From: Microbacterium sp. 5K110
GTDB taxonomy: Bacteria > Actinomycetota > Actinomycetes > Actinomycetales > Microbacteriaceae
DNA: 44,293 nucleotides
Assembly: GCF_005774735.1 (NCBI RefSeq)
Contig: NZ_VBUM01000020.1
Coordinates: 1-44,293 of the forward strand
Reading direction: 5' to 3'
This document shows positions 25,629 to 35,077 of the stretch, piece by piece (the first letter of the stretch is position 1; every line of letters begins with the position of its first letter). The notes below the pieces were generated by a model, which saw only the letters and a program-made list of their open reading frames with translations, was not told the origin of the DNA and ran no database searches. The position numbers and the translations under genes are program-made.

Positions 25629-26915
25629 ATGCCCGGAATCGTGATCGTCGGCGTCCAGTGGGGCGACGAAGGCAAGGGCAAGGCCACCGACTTGCTCGGT
25701 GAGCGCACCGACTGGGTGGTGAAGTTCAACGGCGGCAACAACGCCGGACACACCGTCGTCATCGGCGACGAGAAGTACGCGCTGCACCTGCTGCCCAGCG
25801 GCATCCTCTCGCCGGGCGTCACCCCCGTCATCGGCAACGGCGTCGTGGTCGATCTCGAGGTGCTCTTCAACGAGCTCGAGGCCCTCAACGCCCGGGGCCT
25901 CGACACGAGCCGGCTGAAGATCAGCGCCAACGCGCACATCATCACGCAGTATCACCGCACGCTCGACAAGGTCACCGAGCGCTTCCTCGGCAAGCGCATG
26001 ATCGGTACCACCGGCCGCGGCATCGGCCCTGCTTACGCCGACAAGATCAACCGCGTCGGAATCCGCGTGCAAGACCTCTTCGACGAGAACATCCTGCGGC
26101 AGAAGGTCGAGGGCGCTCTCGACCAGAAGAACCACCTCCTCGTCAAGGTCTTCAACCGCCGATCGATCACGGTCGACGAGGTCGTCGAAGACCTGCTCTC
26201 GTACGCCGAGCGCGTCCGGCCGATGGTCAGCGACATCTCCCTCCTGCTGAACGACGCCCTCGACCAGGGCGATGTCGTCGTCTTCGAGGGCGGCCAGGCC
26301 ACGATGCTCGACGTCGACCACGGCACCTACCCCTTCGTCACGTCGTCCTCGGCGACGGCCGGTGGCGCGTCGACGGGTTCGGGCGTCGGGCCCAACCGCC
26401 TCGATCGCATCGTCGGCATCGTGAAGGCCTACACGACGCGCGTCGGCTCGGGTCCGTTCCCCACCGAGCTCTTCGACGAGAGCGGCGACTGGCTGCGTTC
26501 GCGCGGCTTCGAGTTCGGCACCACAACCGGTCGCCCGCGCCGAGTCGGCTGGTACGACGCTCCCATCACGCGCTACGCGACCCGCATCAACGGCATCACC
26601 GACCTCGTGCTGACCAAGCTCGACATCCTCGGAGGCCTCGAGCAGATCCCCGTGTGCGTCGCGTACGACGTCGACGGCGAGCGGTTCGACGACCTGCCGG
26701 TCAACCAGACCGACTTCCACCACGCGAAGCCGATCTACGAGTACCTGCCCGGGTGGAGCGAAGACATCTCCACGGCGCGCACCTTCGACGAGCTTCCGAA
26801 GACGGCTCAGGAGTACGTCCTGGCCCTCGAAGAGATGAGCGGCACGCGCATCTCGGTCATCGGTGTCGGGCCCGCGCGCGACCAGGTCATCGTCCGCCAC
26901 GACCTCATCGACTGA
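25629..26915 (+). CDS. purA: Adenylosuccinate synthetase
   Basis: A 428-residue PurA that uses GTP to join IMP and aspartate, the first committed step to AMP. The GTP-binding loop is GDEGKGK (residues 12-18). [29 protein letters not shown] and [14 protein letters not shown] are standard family blocks. The ATG at 25629 gives the usual N-terminus [16 protein letters not shown] and follows a GAGGAGC site; the frame upstream of it is not conserved. The lactonase-like gene starts one base after the stop. Confidence 0.98.
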   Translation: MPGIVIVGVQWGDEGKGKATDLLGERTDWVVKFNGGNNAGHTVVIGDEKYALHLLPSGILSPGVTPVIGNGVVVDLEVLFNELEALNARGLDTSRLKISANAHIITQYHRTLDKVTERFLGKRMIGTTGRGIGPAYADKINRVGIRVQDLFDENILRQKVEGALDQKNHLLVKVFNRRSITVDEVVEDLLSYAERVRPMVSDISLLLNDALDQGDVVVFEGGQATMLDVDHGTYPFVTSSSATAGGASTGSGVGPNRLDRIVGIVKAYTTRVGSGPFPTELFDESGDWLRSRGFEFGTTTGRPRRVGWYDAPITRYATRINGITDLVLTKLDILGGLEQIPVCVAYDVDGERFDDLPVNQTDFHHAKPIYEYLPGWSEDISTARTFDELPKTAQEYVLALEEMSGTRISVIGVGPARDQVIVRHDLID

Positions 26916-26916
26916 C

Positions 26917-28116
26917 GTGCGCTTCTGGGTCGGCGCCTACACCTCCGACGCGGGTTCCGCCGAGGGCATCGGCATCCTGCAGGCCGGCGACGCCGACTCG
27001 TCGTGGGCCTCGGGGCCGCTGGGCATGGTCGGCACCGCGGTCGCGGCGCCGGGATCGCCGTCGTGGGTGGCGGAGCACCCGCAGCACGACGTTCTCTACG
27101 CAGCGCTCGAGTCCGACGGCACGGTGCAGGCCTACCGCCGCACGGGCGAGACGCGGCTCGTTCCGTTCGGGTCCCCCGTGGAGGCCGGCGCTGCGGTGTG
27201 CCACGTCGCCGTCGCGCCCGACGCGTCCTTCCTCGTCGCGAGCTGCTGGAGCGACGGGCGCGTGGTCCGCATCGCCCTGGATGCCGCGGGCCGCCCGGCA
27301 GCGCCGGTGATCGCGGCCGCCGCGACCGATCCGTACGACCCCGCTCCCGACGGATCGGTGGTCGAGACCGGTGCCCATGTCTCGGGTGCCGTCGTCCCCG
27401 ACCTCGCCGCCGCCGCGCGGGCGCTGCGAGAGGCCGCGGGCGACGAGTTCGGTCACCTCGTCCCGGCCTACGACGACGTTCCTGAGACCCATGCCGAGTC
27501 CGAAGAGGCCGCCGCCGGCGCGCGGGTGTCCCGCACGCACGAGACGATCTTCCTGCCCGGCGGGCTCCTGGCCACCACCGACATGGGCCTCGACCTCGTC
27601 CGCTTCTGGCGCGCGACCGCCACGGGACTGCGTCTCGATCACGAGGTCGCGCTGCCGAAGGGGAGCGGCCCGCGCCACGGGGTGTGGCATCCGTCGGGTC
27701 ACCTCTACGTCGTGACCGAGCTCAGCCGCGAGGTCTTCGTGCTGGCCCCGGATGCCGAGACCCGTTGGCGGGTCGTCTCGGGGCAGCCGCTCCTCGGCAC
27801 CCTCGACGGTGACACCGCGGCCGAACTGTGCATGAGCCGTGACGCGTCCACGCTCTACGCCGGGGTGCGCGGCAGCGACACGATCGGCGTCCTGGCGGTG
27901 CGCGGAGCGGGCGAGAGCCTGCAGCTCACGGCTCTGGCCGAGGCCGGCACGCACTGGCCGCGGCATCACGTCGTCGTGAACGACACGTTGTTGGTGGCCG
28001 GGCAGCTGGCCAACGAGATCGTGTCGCTCCCGCTCGACCCCCGCACGGGAGTGCCGGGCCGCGTGCGTCACCGCACGGCATCCCCGTCCCCGACGCGCCT
28101 GCTCCCGATGCGCTGA
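26917..28116 (+). CDS. Lactonase family beta-propeller protein
   Basis: A 399-residue protein of the 6-phosphogluconolactonase (Pgl/YkgE-like) seven-bladed beta-propeller family. It starts VRFWVGAYTSDAGSAEGIGI, the usual first blade. Characteristic blocks include GSGPRHGVWHPSGHLYVVTE and HWPRHHVVVNDTLLVAGQLA. Family members hydrolyse 6-phosphogluconolactone or related lactones, but substrates vary and are not proved here. There are two acidic insertions around residues 145-210. The GTG lies one base after the purA stop with no ribosome site of its own, so translation is probably coupled. Confidence 0.85.
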   Translation: MRFWVGAYTSDAGSAEGIGILQAGDADSSWASGPLGMVGTAVAAPGSPSWVAEHPQHDVLYAALESDGTVQAYRRTGETRLVPFGSPVEAGAAVCHVAVAPDASFLVASCWSDGRVVRIALDAAGRPAAPVIAAAATDPYDPAPDGSVVETGAHVSGAVVPDLAAAARALREAAGDEFGHLVPAYDDVPETHAESEEAAAGARVSRTHETIFLPGGLLATTDMGLDLVRFWRATATGLRLDHEVALPKGSGPRHGVWHPSGHLYVVTELSREVFVLAPDAETRWRVVSGQPLLGTLDGDTAAELCMSRDASTLYAGVRGSDTIGVLAVRGAGESLQLTALAEAGTHWPRHHVVVNDTLLVAGQLANEIVSLPLDPRTGVPGRVRHRTASPSPTRLLPMR

Positions 28117-28146
28117 GCGCCGTCCCGCTGAAGGCGGTCGCGACCG

Positions 28147-29271
28147 CTACTTCTTGGCATCCTGTCGCGGGATGATGATCTGCTTGAGGATGAGCAGCAG
28201 CGATGCGGTCACGGGAATCGCGACGAGCGCGCCGAGCAGGCCCAGGAGCGTTCCGCCGACGAGCGCGCCGATGACCACGAGCGATCCGGGGACCGAGATA
28301 GTCCGGCTCATGACGCGCGGCGTCAGCACGTATGCCTCGAGCTGCATATAGATCAGGTAGACCACGGCGAAGATGAGTCCGGCAGTCGGGTCGACGATCA
28401 GGGTGAACACGGTGGCCGTGCCCCAGAACAGCACGGAACCGACGAGCGGGATGAGCGTGATCCCGAACGCCAGGGCCGCGAGCAGGGCCGCGAACGGTTG
28501 CCCGACGATCGTGAGCAGGATGAAGGCGAACACCGCGTTGATCAGCGCGAGGACGACCATGCCCGAGAGGTAACCACCGACCGAGTCGGTGATCTGCCCG
28601 GTCATCTTCGCGACCGTCTCGCGGTTGCGGGCCGGGCTCAGACGCACGAGCGAGTTCTTCATCGTCGGCAGCGATGCCAAGAAGTACAGGCTCAGCACCA
28701 GCACGATGATCGCCCCGGAGATGCCGGTGGCGATCGTGACGCCCACCTGCAGCAGGCCCCCGCCGATCGCGGTGAGGTTCGACGGGTTGGTGAAGAACTT
28801 CTGCACCTCGTTGATGATCTCGCCCACGCTGTCGCTGAGATTCGCCTCGATCCAGAGCACGAAGTCGCTCGTGCGCAGGTCGGAGACGAAGGACGGGACG
28901 TCTCTGACGAACTGCTCGACCTGACGGACGACGGGCGGGATCAGCAGCCACAGGGCGCCGATGAGGACGATCGCGAGACCGCCGAAGACGATGACGATCG
29001 CCCACGCGCGCGACAAACCCCGCCGCACGAGCATCCGGACCAGGGGGTCGAGCGCGAGCGCGAGGAAGAGGGCGATCGCGATGTAGATGAGGACCGTGGA
29101 GAGGTTGCTCAGTGCGAGCGCCAGCAGGATCGCCGTCAGCCCGCCGAGGGTGAGGAAGAAGCCCGCCGCATACGGGCGCGCGATCGCCGACCATACGGGC
29201 CGATCCCGGGAGGTGACCTCGCCGGCGTCGGCGCCGGCGGCGGAGGGATCGGGGCGCGTGGATCGGCTCAT
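28147..29271 (-). CDS. AI-2E family transporter (permease)
   Basis: A 374-residue membrane protein of the AI-2E/PerM type, with about seven to eight helices and the long cytoplasmic or periplasmic segment between helices 3 and 4. Typical blocks are LFLALALDPLVRMLVRRGLS, FGITLIPLVGSVLFWGTATV and a final LGLLGALVAIPVTASLLLIL. Members export autoinducer-2-like compounds or act as Na+/Li+-proton antiporters; the substrate here is unknown. An in-frame GTG occurs at 29277, but the TACAGT -10 box six bases before ATG 29271 suggests a leaderless start there. Confidence 0.87.
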   Translation of the reverse strand: MSRSTRPDPSAAGADAGEVTSRDRPVWSAIARPYAAGFFLTLGGLTAILLALALSNLSTVLIYIAIALFLALALDPLVRMLVRRGLSRAWAIVIVFGGLAIVLIGALWLLIPPVVRQVEQFVRDVPSFVSDLRTSDFVLWIEANLSDSVGEIINEVQKFFTNPSNLTAIGGGLLQVGVTIATGISGAIIVLVLSLYFLASLPTMKNSLVRLSPARNRETVAKMTGQITDSVGGYLSGMVVLALINAVFAFILLTIVGQPFAALLAALAFGITLIPLVGSVLFWGTATVFTLIVDPTAGLIFAVVYLIYMQLEAYVLTPRVMSRTISVPGSLVVIGALVGGTLLGLLGALVAIPVTASLLLILKQIIIPRQDAKK

Positions 29272-29277
29272 GGTCAC

Positions 29278-29283
29278 ACTGTA
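29278..29283 (-). promoter_or_regulatory. -10 box TACAGT, leaderless promoter of the AI-2E-type gene
   Basis: TACAGT on the reverse strand is followed by GTGACC and then ATG. There is no Shine-Dalgarno sequence. Confidence 0.45.
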
Positions 29284-29339
29284 GGGCGTGCTCTCGCGCG
29301 GGTGTGGGTGCGCGATAGGGTCGGGAGCCGGGAGGACCC

Positions 29340-29645
29340 ATGACCGACGCCGATCCGACGATGATCCTGCAGGGCCTGCGTGGCAGCATTGACAACATCG
29401 ACGCCGCTCTCATCTTCTTGCTCGCCGAGCGTTTCCGCTGCACGAAGCAAGTGGGCGTGCTCAAGGCGCAGCACGGGATGCCGGCATCCGACCCTTCTCG
29501 CGAGGAGCAGCAGATCGCGCGATTGAAGCGTCTGGCGGCCGAAGCCGACCTCGATCCCGAGTTCGCCGAGAAGTGGTTCAACTTCGTCGTCGCCGAGGTC
29601 ATCCGCCACCACCGCTCCGCGGCCGCCGGCACGGCGGGCGACTGA
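29340..29645 (+). CDS. Chorismate mutase, AroQ type
   Basis: A 101-residue all-helical AroQ-fold chorismate mutase that converts chorismate to prephenate for Phe/Tyr synthesis. The first helix carries LRGSIDNIDAALIFLLAERF. Next come the active-site Lys in VGVLKAQHG and the conserved block SREEQQIARL. It has no signal peptide and no fused domain, and its length is normal for a monofunctional cytoplasmic enzyme. It has a GGGAGGA ribosome site and a possible -10 box TAGGGT at 29316-29321. It is divergent from the AI-2E-type gene. Confidence 0.9.
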   Translation: MTDADPTMILQGLRGSIDNIDAALIFLLAERFRCTKQVGVLKAQHGMPASDPSREEQQIARLKRLAAEADLDPEFAEKWFNFVVAEVIRHHRSAAAGTAGD

Positions 29646-30002
29646 CAGGACGCTCCGCGACACGCCCGGGCCGTCTTCGCGAACGTGCGGCCCACGCCCC
29701 GTCGGCGGACTCTGGTACGCGCCCGCGCGTGCCACGCGTCGTCGGCGATCGCAAGCCGAGGGCCGATTTGCCAGGCGATCCATCACCGTGAAACGTTGGG
29801 GGAGGCCCGAAATGGGCCGCCCACCCGACCAGTCCGCGGTCGTCGGTGCCGGCTCGGGGGAGTCGCGCCGCGAGCGTACGGTCGGCGGCCTGGACGCGGA
29901 TCAGACATCCGCCGTCGACGCGCTCACCCCCGCACGAGCGCCGGACGGGCTGCCACCCGGGCGTGACCGATGCGGCCACCCGAGGCCGCCCAGGTGCACA
30001 CA
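29646..30002. other. Gene-free leader region upstream of the glycine betaine ABC operon
   Basis: About 357 bases with no supported gene. A hairpin 29669-29674/29689-29694 (GGGCCG/CGGCCC) may end the chorismate mutase message. Another, GGCCC-GAAAT-GGGCC at 29804-29818, lies within the leader. A 72-codon forward frame (29788-30006) has Arg/Pro-rich noise and is not called. I looked for a c-di-AMP (ydaO) riboswitch, common before osmolyte transporters, and could not recognise its conserved parts. Confidence 0.4.
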
Positions 30003-31292
30003 GTGACCCACCCGCATGCCATCGCGGCGAAGAACCTCTTCAAGGTCTTCGGCCGCGCCCCTCAGACCGCGGTCGAGAAGCTTCGCGCGGGAACCCCGCG
30101 CGACCAGCTCGGCGACGCCGGAACGGCCGCCGTCATCGATGCGAGTTTCTCCGTCGAACCCGGCGAGATCTTCGTCATCATGGGGCTCTCCGGCTCCGGT
30201 AAGTCGACCATCATCCGCATGCTCAACGGGCTGCACGACGTCACGGCCGGAACGGTCGAGGTGCAGGGCGACCCCCTCACCGGCGTCAGCCCGTCGCGGT
30301 TGCGCAGCCTCCGTCGCGAGCGCATCGCGATGGTGTTCCAGCACTTCGCTCTGCTCCCGCACCGCACGGTGGCCGCGAACGTCGCCTATCCGCTCGAGAT
30401 CCGCGGCGTCGGCAAGGCCGAGCGCCTGGCCAAGGCGAACGAGATCCTCGCGCTCGTGGGCCTGGACGGATGGGGCGAAAAGCTCCCCTCGGCCCTCTCC
30501 GGCGGCATGCAGCAGCGCGTCGGCATCGCCCGCGCTCTCGCGGCCGACACCGACATCCTGCTCATGGACGAAGCCTTCAGCGCGCTCGATCCGCTGATCC
30601 GTCGCGAGATGCAGGAGCAGCTGCTGGAGCTCCAGCGCACGCTGAAGAAGACGATCGTCTTCATCACCCACGACCTCAACGAGGCGATGTTCCTCGGTGA
30701 CCGCATCGCGGTCATGCGCGACGGGCGGATCGTCCAGATCGGGACCCCCGAAGACATCCTCACCGACCCCGCGAACGACTACGTCGAGCAGTTCGTGCAG
30801 GACGTCGATCGCGCCCGCGTGCTCACGGCCGCGAACGTCATGGAGCGTCCCCGTCCCCGAGTGGATGCCACGGCGGGTCCGCGCACCGCGCTGCGGCAGA
30901 TGCGCGACGCCTACATGTCGGCCGTGTACGTCACCGACCGTGACCGCCGGCCCCTCGGCATCATCACCGACCGGGATGCCATGAAGCTCGTGATCGCGGG
31001 AGAGAACTCGCTCCACAGCAAGCTCAAGCCGATGCCGCAGACCGTCCGCGAGGACGACGTCCTGATGAACCTGTTCGTCCCCTCGGTCGAGTCGCCCCTC
31101 CCGCTCGCGGTCCTCGACACCGAGGGACGCCTCGCCGGCGTCATCCCGCGCGTCACGCTCCTCGCCGCGCTCGGCCCCGGACCCACCGCCACCGAGGAGA
31201 TCACCGTGCTCCCGCAGCCCATGCCGTCCGCCGAGATCGACGCGGTGCTCGCCGACGAAGTCGTGGCATCCGAGACCGAGGGGGTGCGCTGA
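30003..31292 (+). CDS. proV: Glycine betaine/proline-type ABC transporter ATP-binding protein with CBS domains
   Basis: A 429-residue ProV/OpuAA-type ATPase. Visible motifs are Walker A GLSGSGKST, Q-loop MVFQHFALLPH, signature LSGGMQQRVG, Walker B DILLMDEAFSALD and H-loop ITHDLNEAM. The C-terminal third contains two CBS modules, which in this family sense ionic strength or c-di-AMP. It drives uptake of compatible solutes under osmotic stress. In-frame starts also exist at ATG 29970 and GTG 29994. I prefer GTG 30003, which begins just before the conserved AIAAKNLFKVFG. Its stop overlaps the permease ATG by one base. Confidence 0.9.
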   Translation: MTHPHAIAAKNLFKVFGRAPQTAVEKLRAGTPRDQLGDAGTAAVIDASFSVEPGEIFVIMGLSGSGKSTIIRMLNGLHDVTAGTVEVQGDPLTGVSPSRLRSLRRERIAMVFQHFALLPHRTVAANVAYPLEIRGVGKAERLAKANEILALVGLDGWGEKLPSALSGGMQQRVGIARALAADTDILLMDEAFSALDPLIRREMQEQLLELQRTLKKTIVFITHDLNEAMFLGDRIAVMRDGRIVQIGTPEDILTDPANDYVEQFVQDVDRARVLTAANVMERPRPRVDATAGPRTALRQMRDAYMSAVYVTDRDRRPLGIITDRDAMKLVIAGENSLHSKLKPMPQTVREDDVLMNLFVPSVESPLPLAVLDTEGRLAGVIPRVTLLAALGPGPTATEEITVLPQPMPSAEIDAVLADEVVASETEGVR

Positions 31293-32263
31293 TGGAGGGC
31301 TTCCGCATCCCCGTCGGCGCCTGGGCCGCCGCGGGCGTGGACTGGGTCCGCGACAATCTCTCCGGGCTCCTCGACCTCATCGCCGTCGTCGTCCGCTTCC
31401 TCGTCGGCGGGCTGAGCGACACCCTGCTGGCCGCGCCGATCGTCGTCGTGATCGTCGTGGCTGCGCTTCTGGCCTGGGCCGTGAAGTCCTGGAAGCTCGC
31501 CCTCGGGACCGCGATCGGCTTCGCGCTCATCCTCGGGATGGGCCAGTGGGTCACCGCGATGCAGACCCTCGCGCTCGTGCTCGTGGCGACCGTCGTCGCC
31601 GTCGCGATCTCGGTCCCGCTCGGCATCTGGTCGGCGCGCAACGCCACGGTCCGGGCGATCCTCAAGCCCGTCCTGGACCTCATGCAGACGATGCCGGCGT
31701 TCGTGTACCTGATCCCGGCGATCACGTTCTTCAGCATCGGCGTCGTGCCCGGTGTCGTCTCCACGGTCATCTTCGCGCTGCCTCCCGGCGTGCGCCTGAC
31801 CGAGCTCGGCATCCGCGGGGTCGACTCCGAGACGGTCGAGGCCGGACACGCCTTCGGAGCCACGCCCGCGCAGATCCTCCGCGGCATCCAGTTGCCCCTC
31901 GCGATGCCCACGATCATGGCCGGCATCAACCAGGTCATCATGCTCGCCCTGTCGATGGCGGTCGTGGCCGGCATCGTCGGCGCCGACGGACTGGGCAAGG
32001 AGGTCGTGCAGTCGATCTCCACCCTGAACCTGCCCAAGGGCGTCGAGGCCGGACTCAGCGTCGTCATCCTCGCCGTCTACCTCGACCGGCTCACCGCCGC
32101 GCTCGGCAGCCCCGCGGAGCAGACCTCGTCGCTGCGCGGCATGCTCGGCCGCCGCCGGGCCGGGTCGTCGACGGTCCCCGCGAAGGCCTCCACGGTCGCC
32201 GCGACCGAGGCGGAGCGCGAGAAGGCGTCCCCGCGCCGCGCGCCGATCTCCACAGGCGTCTGA
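31292..32263 (+). CDS. proW: Glycine betaine/proline-type ABC transporter permease
   Basis: A 323-residue inner-membrane permease with about seven helices. The coupling loop that contacts the ATPase is recognisable (EAGHAFGATPAQILRGIQLP). The long N-terminal part before the permease core is typical of ProW. It overlaps the ATPase stop by one base (TGATG) and is followed 56 bases later by the binding lipoprotein. The C-terminal 60 residues are hydrophilic. Confidence 0.93.
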   Translation: MEGFRIPVGAWAAAGVDWVRDNLSGLLDLIAVVVRFLVGGLSDTLLAAPIVVVIVVAALLAWAVKSWKLALGTAIGFALILGMGQWVTAMQTLALVLVATVVAVAISVPLGIWSARNATVRAILKPVLDLMQTMPAFVYLIPAITFFSIGVVPGVVSTVIFALPPGVRLTELGIRGVDSETVEAGHAFGATPAQILRGIQLPLAMPTIMAGINQVIMLALSMAVVAGIVGADGLGKEVVQSISTLNLPKGVEAGLSVVILAVYLDRLTAALGSPAEQTSSLRGMLGRRRAGSSTVPAKASTVAATEAEREKASPRRAPISTGV

Positions 32264-32319
32264 GCGCACGGCATCCCCACCACCCATACGAAACGCACGA
32301 GAGATACGGAAACACTCAC

Positions 32320-33228
32320 ATGACGAACAAGCGACACCTCACCACGACCCTCGCGCTCGGCGCCGTCAGCGCGCTCGCGCTCGCCGGCTGCGCGAGCGGC
32401 AACCAGGCCGAGGGCGGCACCGGCGGATCGGGCGACAAGGGCACGATCACGCTCGGCTTCCTCCCCTCCTGGACCGACGGCCTCAGCACCGCGTACCTGC
32501 TCGAGGACCAGCTCGAGAAGCTCGGCTACACGGTCCAGATGCAGACCCTCACCGAGGCCGGCCCGCTGTACACCGGGCTCGCCCAGGGCGACGTCGACAT
32601 CTACCCCTCGGCGTGGCCGGAGCTCACGCACAAGTCGTACATGGACCAGTACGGCGACAAGATCGAGGACCTCGGCGCGTACTACGACAACGCCAAGCTC
32701 ACGATCGCGGTGCCCAGCTACGTCGACATCGACTCGATCGACCAGCTGAAGGACAACGCCGCGCGCTTCGACGGCCGCATCTACGGCATCGAGCCGGGGG
32801 CGGGTCTGACCAAGCAGACGCAGGAGAGCATGCTGCCCGGCTACGGCCTGGACGGCGACTTCGAGCTCGTGACCTCGTCGACCGCGGCGATGCTCACCGA
32901 GCTCGACAACGCCATCGCGGCGCAGAAGGACATCGTCGTGACGCTGTGGCGCCCGTTCTGGGCCAACGACGCGTACGACGTGAAGGACCTCGAAGACCCC
33001 CAGGGCCTGATGGGCGACCCCGAGAAGCTCCACTTCCTCGGCACGGCCGGCTTCGCGGAGACGTACCCGGATGCCGCCGAGCTCATCGCCGGCATCCAGC
33101 TCGACGACGCGCAGTACGGCTCGCTCGAAGACCTCGTGGTCAACGAGTACGGCGAGGGCCGTGAGGCCGAGGCCGTGGACGCGTGGCTGAAGCAGAACCC
33201 CGAGGCGTTCTCGACGCAGCGCAACTGA
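32320..33228 (+). CDS. Glycine betaine/proline-type substrate-binding lipoprotein
   Basis: A 302-residue lipoprotein (lipobox LALAGC, Cys24) with an OpuAC/ProX-type substrate-binding domain. Aromatic residues expected to form a cage for quaternary amines appear in LPSWTDG, YPSAWPE and TLWRPFWANDAY. It captures the osmolyte outside the membrane and passes it to the permease encoded upstream. The ATG at 32320 gives a standard lipoprotein signal; the frame extends far upstream only as an antiphase shadow of the permease. A strong terminator follows. Confidence 0.93.
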   Translation: MTNKRHLTTTLALGAVSALALAGCASGNQAEGGTGGSGDKGTITLGFLPSWTDGLSTAYLLEDQLEKLGYTVQMQTLTEAGPLYTGLAQGDVDIYPSAWPELTHKSYMDQYGDKIEDLGAYYDNAKLTIAVPSYVDIDSIDQLKDNAARFDGRIYGIEPGAGLTKQTQESMLPGYGLDGDFELVTSSTAAMLTELDNAIAAQKDIVVTLWRPFWANDAYDVKDLEDPQGLMGDPEKLHFLGTAGFAETYPDAAELIAGIQLDDAQYGSLEDLVVNEYGEGREAEAVDAWLKQNPEAFSTQRN

Positions 33229-33241
33229 CGTCCCGCCTTCG

Positions 33242-33275
33242 AAGGCCCCTTCCGCCCGACGGCGGAGGGGGCCTT
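33242..33275 (+). terminator. Rho-independent-type terminator of the glycine betaine ABC operon
   Basis: A 15-bp stem (33242-33256 with 33261-33275, one G-T wobble) closes a CGAC loop 13 bases after the stop and is followed by a short T run. The symmetric sequence lies between convergent genes and may serve both. Confidence 0.85.
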
Positions 33276-33290
33276 TCGCGCGGGCGGCGC

Positions 33291-34022
33291 TCAGCCGATC
33301 GCGTGGGCGGCGCTGAAGCGCGTGCGGAAGCCGGGGTGCCCGGCCGGCATGGCGAGCACCGAGTCGGGTGTGCGCCCGACCAACTGCGGGAAGCCGGAAT
33401 CCGCGACGAGGTCGTCGTCGAGCGCCTCGAGCTCGGCCGTGACGAGCGGCCACGGCTCGTGCGTGTTCGCCGCCCAGATCGTTCGACCGAGGTGCCGTTC
33501 GTGGAACCCCCAGCGCGCCGTGAGGAACCGTGACAGCGGGGTGTCGACGGGGTCGGTGCCCAACCGTGCACGCAGGCGGGTTCCCGGATGCCGTCCGCCG
33601 TGGCGGCGCGACCGGTACTCGATGCGCGCGCCGTCGGTCCGCACCCCGGCCCGGGCCCAACGGTACGGGAGGCCGAACAGCGCGCGGGCCGCGAGCACCG
33701 GGGCGAGGTGCTCGGCCTCGAGCGTGCGGAAGACGACTCCGCGCCGCCCCGCGTCGTCGACCGCGTACGTGCGCACGTTGATCTCGGTGAAGGTGCCGAC
33801 CAGTGGCACGGGCGGGAGGGGCAGGAACCGGAACTCGCTCAGCACGAACGGCACGAGCCCCACCCACGCCGAACCGTCGTGCACGTCTGGCCGGGTGCCC
33901 GGTGGCAGGAGCGGGGCCACGTCGGCGGGGTCGACGCGCCAGTGGACGAACACGGCGCGGTTCCACCGCTGCTCGATGACGGCGCGGCCCGGAAGGGCGG
34001 GGGAGTGGCGTTCGAGGGTCAC
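33291..34022 (-). CDS. YqjF family protein (DUF2071)
   Basis: A 243-residue DUF2071 protein. Recognisable blocks are EQRWNRAVFVHWRVDPADVA near the N-terminus, LLPPGTRPDVHDGSAWVGLV and TEINVRTYAVDDAGRRGVVF. B. subtilis YqjF belongs here; the function is unknown, with a predicted acetoacetate decarboxylase-like fold. The GTG at 34022 keeps family length and leaves 47 bases to the divergent gene. The open frame to ATG 34109 would overlap that gene's start. No Shine-Dalgarno or clear -10 is seen before 34022, so the start is uncertain. Confidence 0.82.
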   Translation of the reverse strand: MTLERHSPALPGRAVIEQRWNRAVFVHWRVDPADVAPLLPPGTRPDVHDGSAWVGLVPFVLSEFRFLPLPPVPLVGTFTEINVRTYAVDDAGRRGVVFRTLEAEHLAPVLAARALFGLPYRWARAGVRTDGARIEYRSRRHGGRHPGTRLRARLGTDPVDTPLSRFLTARWGFHERHLGRTIWAANTHEPWPLVTAELEALDDDLVADSGFPQLVGRTPDSVLAMPAGHPGFRTRFSAAHAIG

Positions 34023-34069
34023 GGGGGGATTCTCGCCCCGGCGCCTGTGCACGGAGGGAGACTGGACAC

Positions 34070-34330
34070 ATGCCCTCGTCGTCTGCTGCGGATCCCCGGC
34101 TCGTGGCATCCATCCGCTCCCTCTTGGCGGCGCGGGCCGAGGGGGCGACGATCTGCCCGTCCGAGGTGGCTCGTGCCGTGGGCGGAGACGAGTGGCGCGC
34201 CCTCATGCCGTCGGCGCGGGATGCCGCGCGCGTCCTCGCCGAGGAGGGTGAGGTCGAGGTGACCCAGCGGGGCGAGGTCGTCGACGTGACGACGGCGCGC
34301 GGACCCGTGCGGATCCGCCGCACACGCTGA
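34070..34330 (+). CDS. DUF3253 domain-containing protein
   Basis: An 86-residue protein that is almost entirely the DUF3253 domain, a small winged-helix-like unit: LVASIRSLLAARAEGATICP, SEVARAVGGDEWRALMPSAR, then a basic C-terminal hairpin. The conserved CPSEVAR block is present. The function is unknown. It has a GGAGGGAGA ribosome site and is divergent from the DUF2071 gene. Confidence 0.85.
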   Translation: MPSSSAADPRLVASIRSLLAARAEGATICPSEVARAVGGDEWRALMPSARDAARVLAEEGEVEVTQRGEVVDVTTARGPVRIRRTR

Positions 34331-34339
34331 GGCGGCGAG

Positions 34340-35068
34340 TCAGACGGCGGGCTCCGGCGGGGTGCCGGATGCCGAACGCGGAAGCTCGAGAGCGACCTTC
34401 TTCTCGAGCTCCTCGACGGCTTCGTCGCTCAGCCAGATGAGGCCATCGAGCTCCTGCCGCACGCGGCGATACGCGACCTGCCGTTCATTCGGCGTGGCCG
34501 CCTGGTCGACGGCGACGCCGAGCAGCTGCTGCGCGGTATCGAGGCGTTTGCGCTCGTCGGGAGTGAACGCGGCGGCCTTGACGCGTCGTGCGTCGCGCTC
34601 GGCGACCTCGAACGCGACCTCGTAGTCGGTCACGGCGTCGCGGTACTCCTTCGCCCGCTCCGGCGAGGAGGTCTCTCCCGGTGCCGGGCGCAGGGTGTCC
34701 GCGACCTTCTTGGCCCGGAGGAACGCGGCGGTCAGCGGCTGCCGCCCGTCGCTCATCGCGGGGTACGCGATGAGCTTGGACACGTCCAGCTCGTAGTCCA
34801 GCCAGCGGTGGGTGACGTCGTCGTGGCGGGCCTGCACGCGCGAGAGATCGTCGGAGACGGGAGTCGGCGCGGCCGCGGCAGGCGGGGCGGAAGCGGATGC
34901 CGGCAGCCCGCCGCTCTGCGCGCGCATGAGCTCGAGCTGCTCGCGGTGGCGACGGCGGGCCGAGAGCTCGCGCTGCTTGTTCACGGTGCCGATGGCGCCC
35001 ATCGTCATGCCGAACAGCGGGAAGACGAGCCACCAGTAGTTGCCGGCGAACTCCGCGATTTCGTTCAC
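34340..35068 (-). CDS. Membrane-anchored protein of unknown function, paralogue of the next gene
   Basis: A 242-residue protein with one N-terminal helix (YWWLVFPLFGMTMGAIG), then a basic, probably coiled-coil stretch (RELSARRRHREQLELMRAQS), a linker and a helical domain. Its central block LDYELDVSKLIAYPAMSDGR, followed by PLTAAFLRAKKVADTLRP and later YRDAVTDYEVAFEVAERDAR, matches the same regions in the neighbouring protein. I do not recognise a named domain. GTG start; it follows the paralogue by nine bases, so both are probably one transcript. Confidence 0.75.
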   Translation of the reverse strand: MNEIAEFAGNYWWLVFPLFGMTMGAIGTVNKQRELSARRRHREQLELMRAQSGGLPASASAPPAAAAPTPVSDDLSRVQARHDDVTHRWLDYELDVSKLIAYPAMSDGRQPLTAAFLRAKKVADTLRPAPGETSSPERAKEYRDAVTDYEVAFEVAERDARRVKAAAFTPDERKRLDTAQQLLGVAVDQAATPNERQVAYRRVRQELDGLIWLSDEAVEELEKKVALELPRSASGTPPEPAV

Positions 35069-35077
35069 GCCGCCACG

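Noticed and set aside
25209..26900. Reverse frame of 563 codons opposite purA
   Set aside because: Antisense to purA; only the part ending near 25209 overlaps real Pr6Pr sequence, and in another frame.
29646..30002. c-di-AMP (ydaO) or other riboswitch before the glycine betaine ABC operon
   Set aside because: The conserved core sequences could not be recognised; only simple GC hairpins are present. A covariance-model search would be decisive.
29788..30006. 72-codon forward frame before the proV-type gene
   Set aside because: Arg/Pro/Gly-rich with no conserved motif and no credible start signal.
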